DNA of 52,213 bases from Bacteroidaceae bacterium (GTDB lineage Bacteria; Bacteroidota; Bacteroidia; Bacteroidales; Bacteroidaceae), in NCBI GenBank assembly GCA_024698925.1, contig JAILQO010000030.1:1-52213 (forward strand). Direction: 5' to 3'. Numbering within the stretch: position 1 is the first letter of the stretch; every line of letters begins with the position of its first letter. Below, one piece after another: positions 40,376-49,000 of the stretch. The position numbers were made by a program, and so were the translations under genes. A model generated the notes under the pieces. The model ran no database searches and had not been told where the DNA came from. It was given only the letters and a program-made list of their open reading frames with translations.

Positions 40376-41563
40376 TTAGGGTAGTATAGATGCTAACTGA
40401 TCGATGATATCAGCGGCAACCTCTTTTTTGGACTTCAACGGATAGGGCTTCACCTCCTCTTGGGTGATGATGGTCACTTTGTTGGTGTCATGCTGGAAGC
40501 CTGCGCCTTTGTCGTTGAGGGAATTAAGGACGATAAAGTCGAAATTCTTACGTGCTAACTTCTCACGCGCGTGCGCCATTTCGTCATTTGTCTCCAGGGC
40601 AAAGCCCACGAGGCGTTGGTTCTCGCGCTTGATGGCACCCAGTCCAGCTGCAATGTCACGTGTCGGTCTTAGACGCAGCACGAGCTCATCGTCTTCGCGC
40701 TTGATCTTCGCGTCTGCCACATTGCTTGGTGTGAAATCAGCTACCGCTGCACAGAGGATACCCGCATCCACGGTGGGAAAAAGGCTGTTGGCTGCATTCC
40801 ACATCTGTTCGGCACTCTCCACGTGGGTGATAGTGATACCCTTCTGACTTGTGGTCTGTTGCACAGGACCGCATACGAGTTGTACGTCAGCCCCGCGTTT
40901 GGCACATTCTTCTGCGAGAGCAAAGCCCATCTTTCCGCTGGAGTAGTTGCCAATAAAGCGTACGGGATCTATTCGCTCGTAGGTGGGGCCTGCTGTAATG
41001 AGGATGCGGCGTCCCTGCAGGGATTTTTCCTTTGGCATCATGGCGGCCAATACGACTTCGGCTATACGCTCAGGCTCCTCCATGCGTCCCTTGCCGACGA
41101 GATGACTTGCCAGTTCGCCAGCGGCGGGTTCGATGACTCTCACACCACGCTGTCGTAGCAACTGCAGGTTGTCTTGTGTGGAGGGATGTGCCCACATGTC
41201 CAGATCCATCGCCGGAGCGATGAAAACGGGCGCTTTCATAGACAGATATGTGGTAATCAGCATATTGTCCGCGATGCCATGAGCCATTTTGCCAATCGTG
41301 GAAGCCGTAGCAGGAGCTATGACCATCGCGTCGGCCCATAATCCCAGGGCTACATGACTATGCCACGTCCCATCACGCTGCGCAAAGAAATCGCTAATGA
41401 CGGGTTTTGAAGTTAGCGCAGATAGTGTAATCGGCGTGATAAACTCCTTACCGGCAGGCGTGATGACAACCTGCACCTCATGGCCTCGTTTGACAAATTG
41501 GCGAATGAGCGTACAAGCCTTATATGCGGCGATGCTTCCTGTGATGCCTAAGACGATATTCAT
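40376..41563 (-). CDS. coaBC: Bifunctional phosphopantothenoylcysteine decarboxylase/synthetase
   Basis: 395 residues. The N-terminal CoaC flavoprotein has GITGSIAAYKA, the catalytic histidine region WHSHVALGLWADAMVIAPATA and the clamp motif APAMDLDMW. The C-terminal CoaB synthetase begins RRILITAGPTYERIDPVRFIGNYSSGKMG and contains VADFTPSNVADAKIKR and the VGFALETND strand. Together they turn 4'-phosphopantothenate and cysteine into 4'-phosphopantetheine for CoA. Gap to the exonuclease gene 11 nt. Confidence 0.96.
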   Translation of the reverse strand: MNIVLGITGSIAAYKACTLIRQFVKRGHEVQVVITPAGKEFITPITLSALTSKPVISDFFAQRDGTWHSHVALGLWADAMVIAPATASTIGKMAHGIADNMLITTYLSMKAPVFIAPAMDLDMWAHPSTQDNLQLLRQRGVRVIEPAAGELASHLVGKGRMEEPERIAEVVLAAMMPKEKSLQGRRILITAGPTYERIDPVRFIGNYSSGKMGFALAEECAKRGADVQLVCGPVQQTTSQKGITITHVESAEQMWNAANSLFPTVDAGILCAAVADFTPSNVADAKIKREDDELVLRLRPTRDIAAGLGAIKRENQRLVGFALETNDEMAHAREKLARKNFDFIVLNSLNDKGAGFQHDTNKVTIITQEEVKPYPLKSKKEVAADIIDQLASILP

Positions 41564-41574
41564 AATGCTAAAAT

Positions 41575-42348
41575 CTATTTGGTAGATTTGCTGCGAAGTG
41601 CGAGTTCTGTCAGGACTTGCTTCGTATTAAGGGCAAAGTCACCTTGCATGATCCAGCTGAAGTAGCTGGGATCTCTGCGCAGGACTTCGGCGACAGGCAT
41701 GCCTTTATATTTGCCAAAGTTGAAGACCTCAACATTGTTGTTGTCAAGGACGATGCGTCCTGCGAAATCGACGTTACGCTCCCTGCGTGAGTAGTCAGCC
41801 AGGAAGTTGATATCATTCTGCAAGATCTCGGGATAATAGTCCAACTGCGCACAGAGCACCTCATAGGTGGCACGCGTATCGGCCAGCGCCGAGTGGGCAT
41901 CCTCGAGATTCTTGTGGCAATAGAACTTGTAAGCGGCAATCAGTGTGCGGCGCTCCAACTTGTGGTAAATATTCTGAACATCCACACGGCGGCATTTAGT
42001 AAGGTCGGCTTTCACGCCCGCGCGTAAAAACTCCTCAGCAAGCATAGGAATATCAAAATGGTTGGAGTTGAAACCACCCAGGTCGCTGTCTGCCATGAAT
42101 GCCCAGATATCAGCTGCTATATCGGCGAATTTGGGACAGTCTGCTACGTCCTGATCATATATCCCGTGTACATTCGAGGCTTCTTCCGGGATATGGATGG
42201 TGGGGTTGATACGAAGCGTTTTGGCTTCTTCGTTGCCGTTGGGAAAGATCTTGAGAAGACAAATCTCCACAATGCGGTCATTGACGACGTCGATGCCCGT
42301 GGTCTCAAGATCAAAGAATACAATGGGTTTATCCAGATTGAGTTTCAT
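41575..42348 (-). CDS. 3'-5' exonuclease (DnaQ-like DEDD family)
   Basis: 257 residues. Exo I is FFDLETTGID, Exo II NSNHFDIPMLAEEF (with Asn replacing a usual His before), and Exo III the HSALADTRATYEVL motif, giving a DEDDh-type active site. The C-terminal tail (residues 200-257) is not part of the minimal fold: FGKYKGMPVAEVLRRDPSYFSWIMQGDF resembles the small domain also found at the ends of other Bacteroidales exonucleases. It sits directly behind dnaN, so a clamp-linked repair or proofreading role is plausible but not shown. Confidence 0.92.
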   Translation of the reverse strand: MKLNLDKPIVFFDLETTGIDVVNDRIVEICLLKIFPNGNEEAKTLRINPTIHIPEEASNVHGIYDQDVADCPKFADIAADIWAFMADSDLGGFNSNHFDIPMLAEEFLRAGVKADLTKCRRVDVQNIYHKLERRTLIAAYKFYCHKNLEDAHSALADTRATYEVLCAQLDYYPEILQNDINFLADYSRRERNVDFAGRIVLDNNNVEVFNFGKYKGMPVAEVLRRDPSYFSWIMQGDFALNTKQVLTELALRSKSTK

Positions 42349-42374
42349 TGAGTGCTATATTTCATGAAAATTGA

Positions 42375-42417
42375 GGCTGTGCCAAGCCCGTTCCATGAGG
42401 AAAGCTTGTACACAGCC
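42375..42417 (-). terminator. Nested hairpin after dnaN
   Basis: GGCTGTG/CACAGCC (42375-42381/42411-42417) encloses CAAGC/GCTTG (42383-42387/42404-42408). On the minus strand it is followed by an AT-rich stretch but no long U-tract, so it may be a partial terminator or processing site between dnaN and the exonuclease gene. Confidence 0.5.
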
Positions 42418-42434
42418 CCAACTGATTCGGGGTA

Positions 42435-43559
42435 TTAATCGTTGAGCATCATGGGCATGAGCAGCATCAGTACCTCTTCCTCTTCTTTCTGCTGAGCGGG
42501 GAGGATGATGCCGGCACGTCCCGGGTCGGCCAACTGGAATGAAACTTCAGCGCCTTCCAGGTTGTTGAGGATATCCAGCAAAAGGGTGCCCTTGAAACCG
42601 ATGCTCATAGCGGGTGCATCGTATTCACACATGAGGCGCTCCTCAGCGCTTGTGCTGTAATCGATGTCGCGGCCGCTGACGATGAGCTGTTCTTTCTTGA
42701 AAGCGAGTTTCACCTGGGCGCTGCTCTGGCTACTGAATACCAGCACGCGCTTGAGTGTTGAAACGAGGGCTGCGCGGTCGATGGTTGCTGTGTAGGGGTT
42801 GTTCTGCGGAATGACGCTGTTGTAGTTGGGGTAACGACCGTCGATGAGTCGGCAGGTGAGCTTGAACTCAGGGGCCTGCAGGCAAGCCATCTTGTCGTTG
42901 AAGGTCAATTCCAAATTGGCATCACCTTTCTGCAGCAAGGATTTCAGGATGTTAGCGGGCTTCTTGGGGAGGATAAAGCCAACTTGCTGTTCGCTCTTCA
43001 CGGTGAAATCCTTCTTGCGGACGAGTTTGCGACCATCTGTGCCAACGAAAACGAGGCAATCGGGGGTGAAGTCGAAATACACACCAGTCATAACGGGGCG
43101 GATTTCGTCATCGGCAGTTGCGAACAAGGTGTTGTTGATGCCGCTGAGGACATGGCCCTGGCTCAGCGTGTAGCTCTTGGTGTCGCCGTCCATTGCGTGA
43201 GGAGCGGGGTACTCGTCAGCGCGCTCTCCGATGATATTGAACTTTCCGTTCTGGTATTCGCCGGTAATCTCCAACGTGTCGAGATTCACGTCAAGAACGA
43301 TGGGCTGCTCAGAGATTTCCTTCAAGGAGTCTTGAATGGTCTTAGCCTTGATGCAGAACCGAGCATCGCTGTCACATTCTATCAGTTCCACGGTGGTAAC
43401 AAGTGTCGTCTCGCTGTCGGATGCGGTGATGGACATTTGCTGTCCCTGTGTCTCGAACAAATAGCAGTCGAGGATAGGGAAGGAGTTCTTGCTGTTAAGC
43501 ACGCGATTGATGGAGGTGAGGCGGCTGAAGAGGGCCGCGCTGGAGACTTTGATTTTCAT
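42435..43559 (-). CDS. dnaN: DNA polymerase III sliding clamp (beta subunit)
   Basis: 374 residues from the ATG at 43559 (MKIKVSSAALFSRLTSINRVLNSK is the usual opening), three clamp domains with the family length. The middle segment VMTGVYFDFTPDCLVFVGTDGRKLVRK and the C-terminal part ending MLLMPMMLND are typical, with the hydrophobic cleft residues that take clamp-binding motifs at the end. It is the first gene of the eleven-gene minus-strand run and has a consensus promoter. Confidence 0.97.
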   Translation of the reverse strand: MKIKVSSAALFSRLTSINRVLNSKNSFPILDCYLFETQGQQMSITASDSETTLVTTVELIECDSDARFCIKAKTIQDSLKEISEQPIVLDVNLDTLEITGEYQNGKFNIIGERADEYPAPHAMDGDTKSYTLSQGHVLSGINNTLFATADDEIRPVMTGVYFDFTPDCLVFVGTDGRKLVRKKDFTVKSEQQVGFILPKKPANILKSLLQKGDANLELTFNDKMACLQAPEFKLTCRLIDGRYPNYNSVIPQNNPYTATIDRAALVSTLKRVLVFSSQSSAQVKLAFKKEQLIVSGRDIDYSTSAEERLMCEYDAPAMSIGFKGTLLLDILNNLEGAEVSFQLADPGRAGIILPAQQKEEEEVLMLLMPMMLND

Positions 43560-43622
43560 ATTGAATCTATTTTTGATTGTTGTAAACGGTATGAATTGTC
43601 TTTCTTTGGTCCAAAAACCGAG

Positions 43623-43654
43623 CAAAAATACCAACTTTTAGCCATACTGGCAAA
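43623..43654 (-). promoter_or_regulatory. dnaN promoter
   Basis: On the minus strand, TTTG (43654-43651), 20 nt, then TATTTTTG (43630-43623). Leader about 56 nt. Confidence 0.7.
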
Positions 43655-43694
43655 AAAAACTGCTTAAAAATGGTGAAAGTAGAAGAGAAAGGAC

Positions 43695-43702
43695 TATATT
43701 TG
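43695..43702 (+). promoter_or_regulatory. -7 element before the DUF3127 gene
   Basis: TATATTTG matches the -7 consensus; the -33 element is not visible. Leader about 70 nt, A/T-rich. Confidence 0.45.
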
Positions 43703-43778
43703 CACCGCTTTTCGCAAAGAAGGGCATAAAAAGTACCAAAAAGAATCACTTTTACACTTAAAAATTATAAGAAATAAC

Positions 43779-44219
43779 ATGGAGATTTCTGGAAAAATTA
43801 TTCAAATCCTTCCTGAACGTGGAGGTGTCTCACAACGCTCTGGTAGTGAGTGGAAAGTCGCTACTTATTTGCTGGAAACAATGGAACAATATCCTAAGAA
43901 GTGTGCTTTTGAGGTTTTCGGCTCCGATCGCATTGCTTCTTTCAATATTCAGGTTGGTCAGATGCTGACTGTCAGCCTTGATATTGATGCCCATGAATAT
44001 AATGGTCGTTGGTATAATCAGGTTCGTGCCTGGAAGGTTGCTCCTTATGATCCTACGGCTGTTGCAGCTCCCGCAGCTGCTCCTATGGGTGCTGCTCCAA
44101 TGGGTGCACCGGCTCCCTTCCCGCCAGTTGATCCTGCCGCCGCTGCAGCTCCTGCTCCAGGCGAAGCCCCTGCCGCTCCTGCATTCTCTGGTGAGAGTTC
44201 AGACGACCTGCCATTTTAA
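43779..44219 (+). CDS. DUF3127 protein with SSB-like DDLPF tail
   Basis: 146 residues. The N-terminal DUF3127 domain (about 1-90) has the shape of an OB-fold: GKIIQILPERGGVSQRSGSEWKVATYLLE, then FEVFGSDRIASFNIQVGQMLTVSLDIDAHEYNGRWYNQVRAWKV. A Pro/Ala/Met-rich flexible linker follows (about 91-135). The last five residues are DDLPF, close to the acidic DDIPF tip of bacterial SSB that recruits repair proteins. The gene is divergent from dnaN. A role in single-stranded DNA handling is a reasonable guess from fold, tail and position, but it is not established for the family. Confidence 0.85.
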   Translation: MEISGKIIQILPERGGVSQRSGSEWKVATYLLETMEQYPKKCAFEVFGSDRIASFNIQVGQMLTVSLDIDAHEYNGRWYNQVRAWKVAPYDPTAVAAPAAAPMGAAPMGAPAPFPPVDPAAAAAPAPGEAPAAPAFSGESSDDLPF

Positions 44220-44247
44220 CTTTCGCATAGAACCGCAATAAATAGTT

Positions 44248-44300
44248 CATCCCTCACGTGGCTGTTATGCTCATGTGAGGGATGATTCTATTTTTAATTT
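44248..44300 (+). terminator. Terminator of the DUF3127 gene
   Basis: CATCCCTCAC (44248-44257) pairs perfectly with GTGAGGGATG (44275-44284), then ATTCTATTTTTAATTT. It may also serve the convergent FHA gene. Confidence 0.85.
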
Positions 44301-44331
44301 AGAAGTGGTCTTTATTGATTGGAACACATCT

Positions 44332-44940
44332 TTAGTTCTTTCGCCTTGCTGTTGTTTCTTCCTCCTCGCAGCCGGCTGCCTGCAGAATCATCGTTGTTGC
44401 GCCGATGGTGATGATGGTGCCGTTCTCTATACGTCGTCGGTCTTTTGCGCCTAAGAGGGTGGTCTCTACGAAAGTACCTGTTCCGTCGGGGGTGGCGTCG
44501 CGTATAGTATAGATGAGGTCGCCTTGCTTGTTCTCGCTGACGTTGATGATGCAATGCGTTGTATCGACACTTGGATCTACTGTTTCAATAGGCGCATTGA
44601 TGTCAGAACCTTTCACATAACGACCTACGACATTATCCCCTAATTGGAGTGGTAGCGTCTGGCGGAAATGGAACACGTTTTCAACGACCTGGAGCGAGCC
44701 GTAGTCACGCTGCTCGTCTTCTGCCTGCTCGTTCAGATGCGTGTAGATATCGGCTTGTGGGGACTCGTCCTTCTGACGACGTTCATCCTTGCGTGTCGCC
44801 AGCAATTTGCTCACGCCAATGCGCACACCAAACTGCCGATGACATTCCGGACACTCGAATACGAGTGTCTGTCCTTTTTCATAACGTGTTTCGTCAAAAG
44901 TGAGGTAGTGGTCACACTTTGGACAGCGTATTCTCTTCAT
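44332..44940 (-). CDS. Zinc-ribbon and FHA domain protein
   Basis: 202 residues from the ATG at 44940, which overlaps the upstream stop codon (ATGA). A zinc ribbon at the N-terminus (C6-x2-C9, C30-x2-C33) resembles the MJ0042/DUF-type ribbons found on other FHA proteins. The FHA domain lies at about 100-190: VVGRYVKGSDINAPIE, then the conserved His in DTTHCIINVSEN, and ATPDGTGTFVE. FHA domains bind phosphothreonine. Partner and kinase are unknown; no Ser/Thr kinase is in the window. It is co-transcribed with the HU-CCDC81-SPOR gene. Confidence 0.85.
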   Translation of the reverse strand: MKRIRCPKCDHYLTFDETRYEKGQTLVFECPECHRQFGVRIGVSKLLATRKDERRQKDESPQADIYTHLNEQAEDEQRDYGSLQVVENVFHFRQTLPLQLGDNVVGRYVKGSDINAPIETVDPSVDTTHCIINVSENKQGDLIYTIRDATPDGTGTFVETTLLGAKDRRRIENGTIITIGATTMILQAAGCEEEETTARRKN

Positions 44941-45920
44941 CTTTTCATGACCCACGTGTTGGCAAATTCCTTGCTCTTGTGGTGAAGTTCGCTGTTCATA
45001 TTATATGCATCGTTTTCAGTCGCATAGCCAGTGAGGACAACACGTAGCATCTTGCCGTTGTCGTGAATGGCGGCGTTCTGATAACCGCGCTCCTGAAGAT
45101 CGCTGACGTAGCGTTCTGCATTCTTCATGCTGACGTTGCTGGCAAGAACGATGATATAGGTATCTGCTTCAGCAGATGGTGTGTCTATTTCCGTCGCCGC
45201 CTCCGTCTTCTCCACTGGTGCTTTTGCCTCCATGACAAGGGCGTTATGCTCTGCAGGCTCAGCAGCATCGTTGCTCCACCATTCCGTTGGGAAGATGGAA
45301 GCGAGATTAGGCGTTTGCGTGGAGATGAAGTTGATTGGCGAGAGGAAGAGGGCGCATGCAAAGACAGCAGCTATCGTCATAGCAGCGTGGCGCAGGCTCT
45401 TGCGGTTGATGCGAATGACGATGTGACGGTCTTTGTCAGCATCCTGCGCCTCCTTGATATGCTTGTGGCGCACGGCAACGCGCTCATTGCGCTGCAGCAT
45501 CGTGAGTTTGGGCATCGAGAAGGCATCCAGCCCGTAGTATTCTGGCGTGACGGCGCCAGCCTGACAGGGCTCGAAGCCAACGTGCCCGTCCTCGTCCTGC
45601 GTGAATACGCCGATGGTACCAAAGTCCACCTGTCCGTCGGCAAGGAGTTGCTGACGCAGGTTCAGTACCATCTTTTGGATGAGTCGTTTGGCATCCGCGA
45701 TACGGCAGCGGTTGACTTTCTGAATGAGGCCAACGAGCAAGCCGTCGTCTTCCGTTACGCTGGGATTGAAGCGAACCACACGGTTCGGCGGAAGGAACAA
45801 ACCCTCCGCGTCAATGCGGCGCGCAGCGTTCTCTCTGGTGACAAAAGCACCGAACTGCGGCACAACTACGCAGTTGTGCGATAGCAGGAGATATTCGATT
45901 TGTGTAGAAAGTCTATTCAT
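44937..45920 (-). CDS. HU-CCDC81 and SPOR domain membrane protein
   Basis: 327 residues from the ATG at 45920. Two HU-like domains of the bacterial CCDC81 type start the protein (MNRLSTQIEYLLLSHNCVVVPQFGAFVTRENAARRI, then VLNLRQQLLADGQVDFGTIGVFTQDEDG). One transmembrane helix follows at about 178-198 (MTIAAVFACALFLSPINFI). A linker leads to a C-terminal SPOR domain (ADTYIIVLASNVSMKNAERYVSDLQERGYQNAAI), which in other proteins binds denuded peptidoglycan at division sites. The topology puts HU-like domains in the cytoplasm and SPOR in the periplasm, so it might link DNA or a protein partner to the division septum. That role is inference. The -7 element lies only 6 nt before the ATG. Confidence 0.85.
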   Translation of the reverse strand: MNRLSTQIEYLLLSHNCVVVPQFGAFVTRENAARRIDAEGLFLPPNRVVRFNPSVTEDDGLLVGLIQKVNRCRIADAKRLIQKMVLNLRQQLLADGQVDFGTIGVFTQDEDGHVGFEPCQAGAVTPEYYGLDAFSMPKLTMLQRNERVAVRHKHIKEAQDADKDRHIVIRINRKSLRHAAMTIAAVFACALFLSPINFISTQTPNLASIFPTEWWSNDAAEPAEHNALVMEAKAPVEKTEAATEIDTPSAEADTYIIVLASNVSMKNAERYVSDLQERGYQNAAIHDNGKMLRVVLTGYATENDAYNMNSELHHKSKEFANTWVMKR

Positions 45921-45926
45921 TGGGCG

Positions 45927-45934
45927 CAAAGGTA
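45927..45934 (-). promoter_or_regulatory. -7 element of the HU-CCDC81-SPOR unit
   Basis: On the minus strand, TACCTTTG (45934-45927) is a perfect match, 6 nt before the ATG, so the transcript would be leaderless or almost so. The best TTTG is 24 nt upstream (45962-45959). Confidence 0.55.
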
Positions 45935-45993
45935 GTGAATTTTCTGGAAACACAATCACAAAATGCAAAAAAATATCATTATTTTCGTAAACT

Positions 45994-46025
45994 TTTGCAC
46001 ACCCGATTCTTTTTGTATAAATTTG
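45994..46025 (+). promoter_or_regulatory. Promoter of the helicase-nuclease genes
   Basis: TTTG (45994-45997), 20 nt, then TAAATTTG (46018-46025): full consensus. The ATG at 46035 is only 9 nt downstream, which predicts a leader of a few bases. Confidence 0.75.
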
Positions 46026-46034
46026 CCCCCAATT

Positions 46035-49000
46035 ATGAACACACATCCCCTCGTTGTCTATAAGGCATCTGCTGGTTCAGGTAAGACTTTTACGCTGGCT
46101 GTGCAGTACATTAAACTCCTTGTGCTTACCGCGGAGGGCCGGGAGTATGCCCATATTCTGGCGGTGACTTTTACCAACAAAGCTACGGCCGAGATGAAGG
46201 ACCGCATTCTCAGTCAGCTCTACGGCATAGGCCATAGCCTCGCCAGTAGTAATCCGTATTTCCAGGCGTTGAAAAAAGCGCTGCAGGAGGAAGGCGTTCA
46301 GATGGCTGATGATGAGTTGCGTAGGCTCTGCCGTCAGGCACTTTCGCAGATCCTTCACGACTACAACCGCTTTCGTGTGCAGACCATCGACGCGTTCTTC
46401 CAGATGGTGTTGCGTGGTATGGCCCACGAATTGGGCCTGACCGCCAATCTGCAGGTGGAAATTAGTGATACGGAGGTCCTTTCTAAGGCTGTAGATCGCA
46501 TCGTGGATCGCCTGCACGAGGATCCACAGGTCTTTGAATGGCTCTACAGCCTTGTGCGCGACCGCATCGACAATGACCAGCGGTGGGATGTGACACGCGA
46601 GGTGAAGGATTTCGGACGTGCCATTTTCAACGAGGACTATCTGATGCGTGGTGACCGGTTGCGTCTGGTTCTGAGTGATCCACAGCAGATGCGAGCGCTC
46701 ATCAACCGCTTGGACGAGACGGAACAGACGAGTGCGGAGATTGTTCAGTCTTTGGGCCATCGCCTGGAGGAAACTGTCTCGTCATCCGGCTTCTCCTATA
46801 CCGATTTCTCGTTTGGTGGCACATTGGAGAAATTCGTGAAGAAACTCTTGGATGGCGAACTTGAGATAGAAGTCGGATCACGCATTCGCGGCTGGATAGA
46901 TGACCCTATAGCTTTAGTTAAAAAGGCAGACCGTAATAATCTGAATCTCATAGAGGTTGCTGACGCTGTTGGAGGACTTCTTGATGAGGTTGCCCATCAG
47001 CTCGATACGCTTTCCTATAATGTAAATAGCGCACGCCTGGCGCGCGCGCATCTCAAGCCACTCTGCCTCCTTGGCGCCATCGATCGCGAGGTTGCTGCCA
47101 TCAATGCCGAGACCTCTCGCTTCAATCTGGCCAAGACGCCGATTCTGCTCAGCCGGATGGTAGGTGAGAGTGATGCCCCGTTTATTTTCGAGAAGATTGG
47201 TGCCCAGCTACATCACGTCATGATCGACGAGTTCCAGGACACCTCCCGTCTGCAATGGCACAACTTCCGTGTCTTGCTTCTGGAGAGTTATGCCAAGGGT
47301 GGCCGCAACCTTCTTGTGGGCGATGTCAAGCAGAGTATCTATCGCTGGCGTGGTGGCGACTGGCGTGTGCTCGGCAATATTGAACACGAGATGGAGCCCA
47401 AGCCCCATGTGGAGCCGTTGGACGTGAACCGCCGTAGTGCCCGTCAGATTATCACCTTCAACAACGAGTTCTTTGATGAGGCAGTTCGTGCGCTTGATCG
47501 TGTTTCCGCCGAGGATGAACAGACGCTTGGCGAGCCTTTCTCCTTTGCTGCTGCCTATAGCGATGTCATCCAGCAAGTGCCTGATGGCAAGCCCGAAAGC
47601 GGCTATGTGAGTATCCAGATGCTCCCGTCGGCGGACTACAAGCGCCGTGAGGACTGGGAGCCCGCTATCCTCGACTCCTTGAAGCAGGAAATCCGCTCGC
47701 TCCATGACCAGCACGTCCCCTATAGCCAGATGACGATTCTCGTGCGCAAGAACAACGAGATGGCTCCCATCATCCAAAGCTTTGCAGAGGACGAGGACTG
47801 GGAGGACAAACCGCTGATTGTCAGCGATGAGGCTTTCCTCCTCTCGGCCAGCCCCGCCGTGAATCTCCTCATCGCTGCCTTGCGCGTACTGGATAACCCC
47901 GATGACCTTGTCTCTGCCTACTATCTCCGTCATGCTCAGATACCTGCGCTGGCCGATGGCCTTGATCCGGCCCTTGCTGAGATGCCGCTCTACGAGCTCT
48001 TGGAGGCCCTTTACCGCCTGCTCGACATAGATACCTTTGCCCATCAGGACGCCTATCTCTTCGGCTTCTTTGATGCCGTCATGGATTTCCTCCACAACGA
48101 GGCTTCCGATATCCATTCCTTCCTCAGCTATTGGGACGAGCGCCTCAGTCGGCAGGCCATTCCTGCAGGCGAGGTCGATGGTATCCGCATCATCTCTATC
48201 CACAAGTCCAAGGGCTTGCAGTTCCATACCGTTTTCATGCCTTTCTGTACGTGGTCTATGGAGCGCGACCGCGCCGGCGACCTCCTTTGGTGCAAGCCTC
48301 AGGCCGAGCCTTATGACCAGCTACAGCTGGTGCCCATTACGCCCAATGCCCGCACGGCGCCCCGTTCCGTCTTTGCACATGACTATGTCGAGTCCCATCT
48401 CCTTTCTCGCCTCGACGAGTTGAATGCACTCTACGTCGGCTTCACGCGTGCCAAGGCGAATCTCTATGCCTGGGCCGTGGGTAGCCCGGAGGGGCTGCAG
48501 GGCGGTAACCGCACGGTGGGCGACCTGATAGCCGATGTACTTCCTGAGGGAGCCATCCTTGGTGAACCCGTCACGCAGCTCTCTGCCGCCGATGACGAAC
48601 GCGAGAACCGTCTCGTGCCCGTCTATGAGCCCCTCGACGTGAAGATGCAGAGTTTCCCCGTTCGCGCCGACTTCCGCCAGAGCAACCGCTCCCAGCAGTT
48701 CCTTGCCTCCCTGCAGGATACTGCCGACGAAATTGAAGGCTCTGAGTACTCGCGCGCGAACCAATATATAGAATTAGGGCGCCTGCTTCACAGCGTGCTC
48801 CAGCAAATCGCCACCACCGCTGATGTGCCTCGCGTGCTTGATGCCTTGGAGCATGAGGGTGTCATTGCCCGTTATGCGGCGGACGGTTCCTATGTCTCCG
48901 TGCCACGTCAGCAGGTGGAGCGTTGGTTCGCGAACGGCCTCAAGGATCCTACCGTGGCCTCGTGGTTTGATGGTTCGTGGAAGTTGTTCAACGAGTGTGG

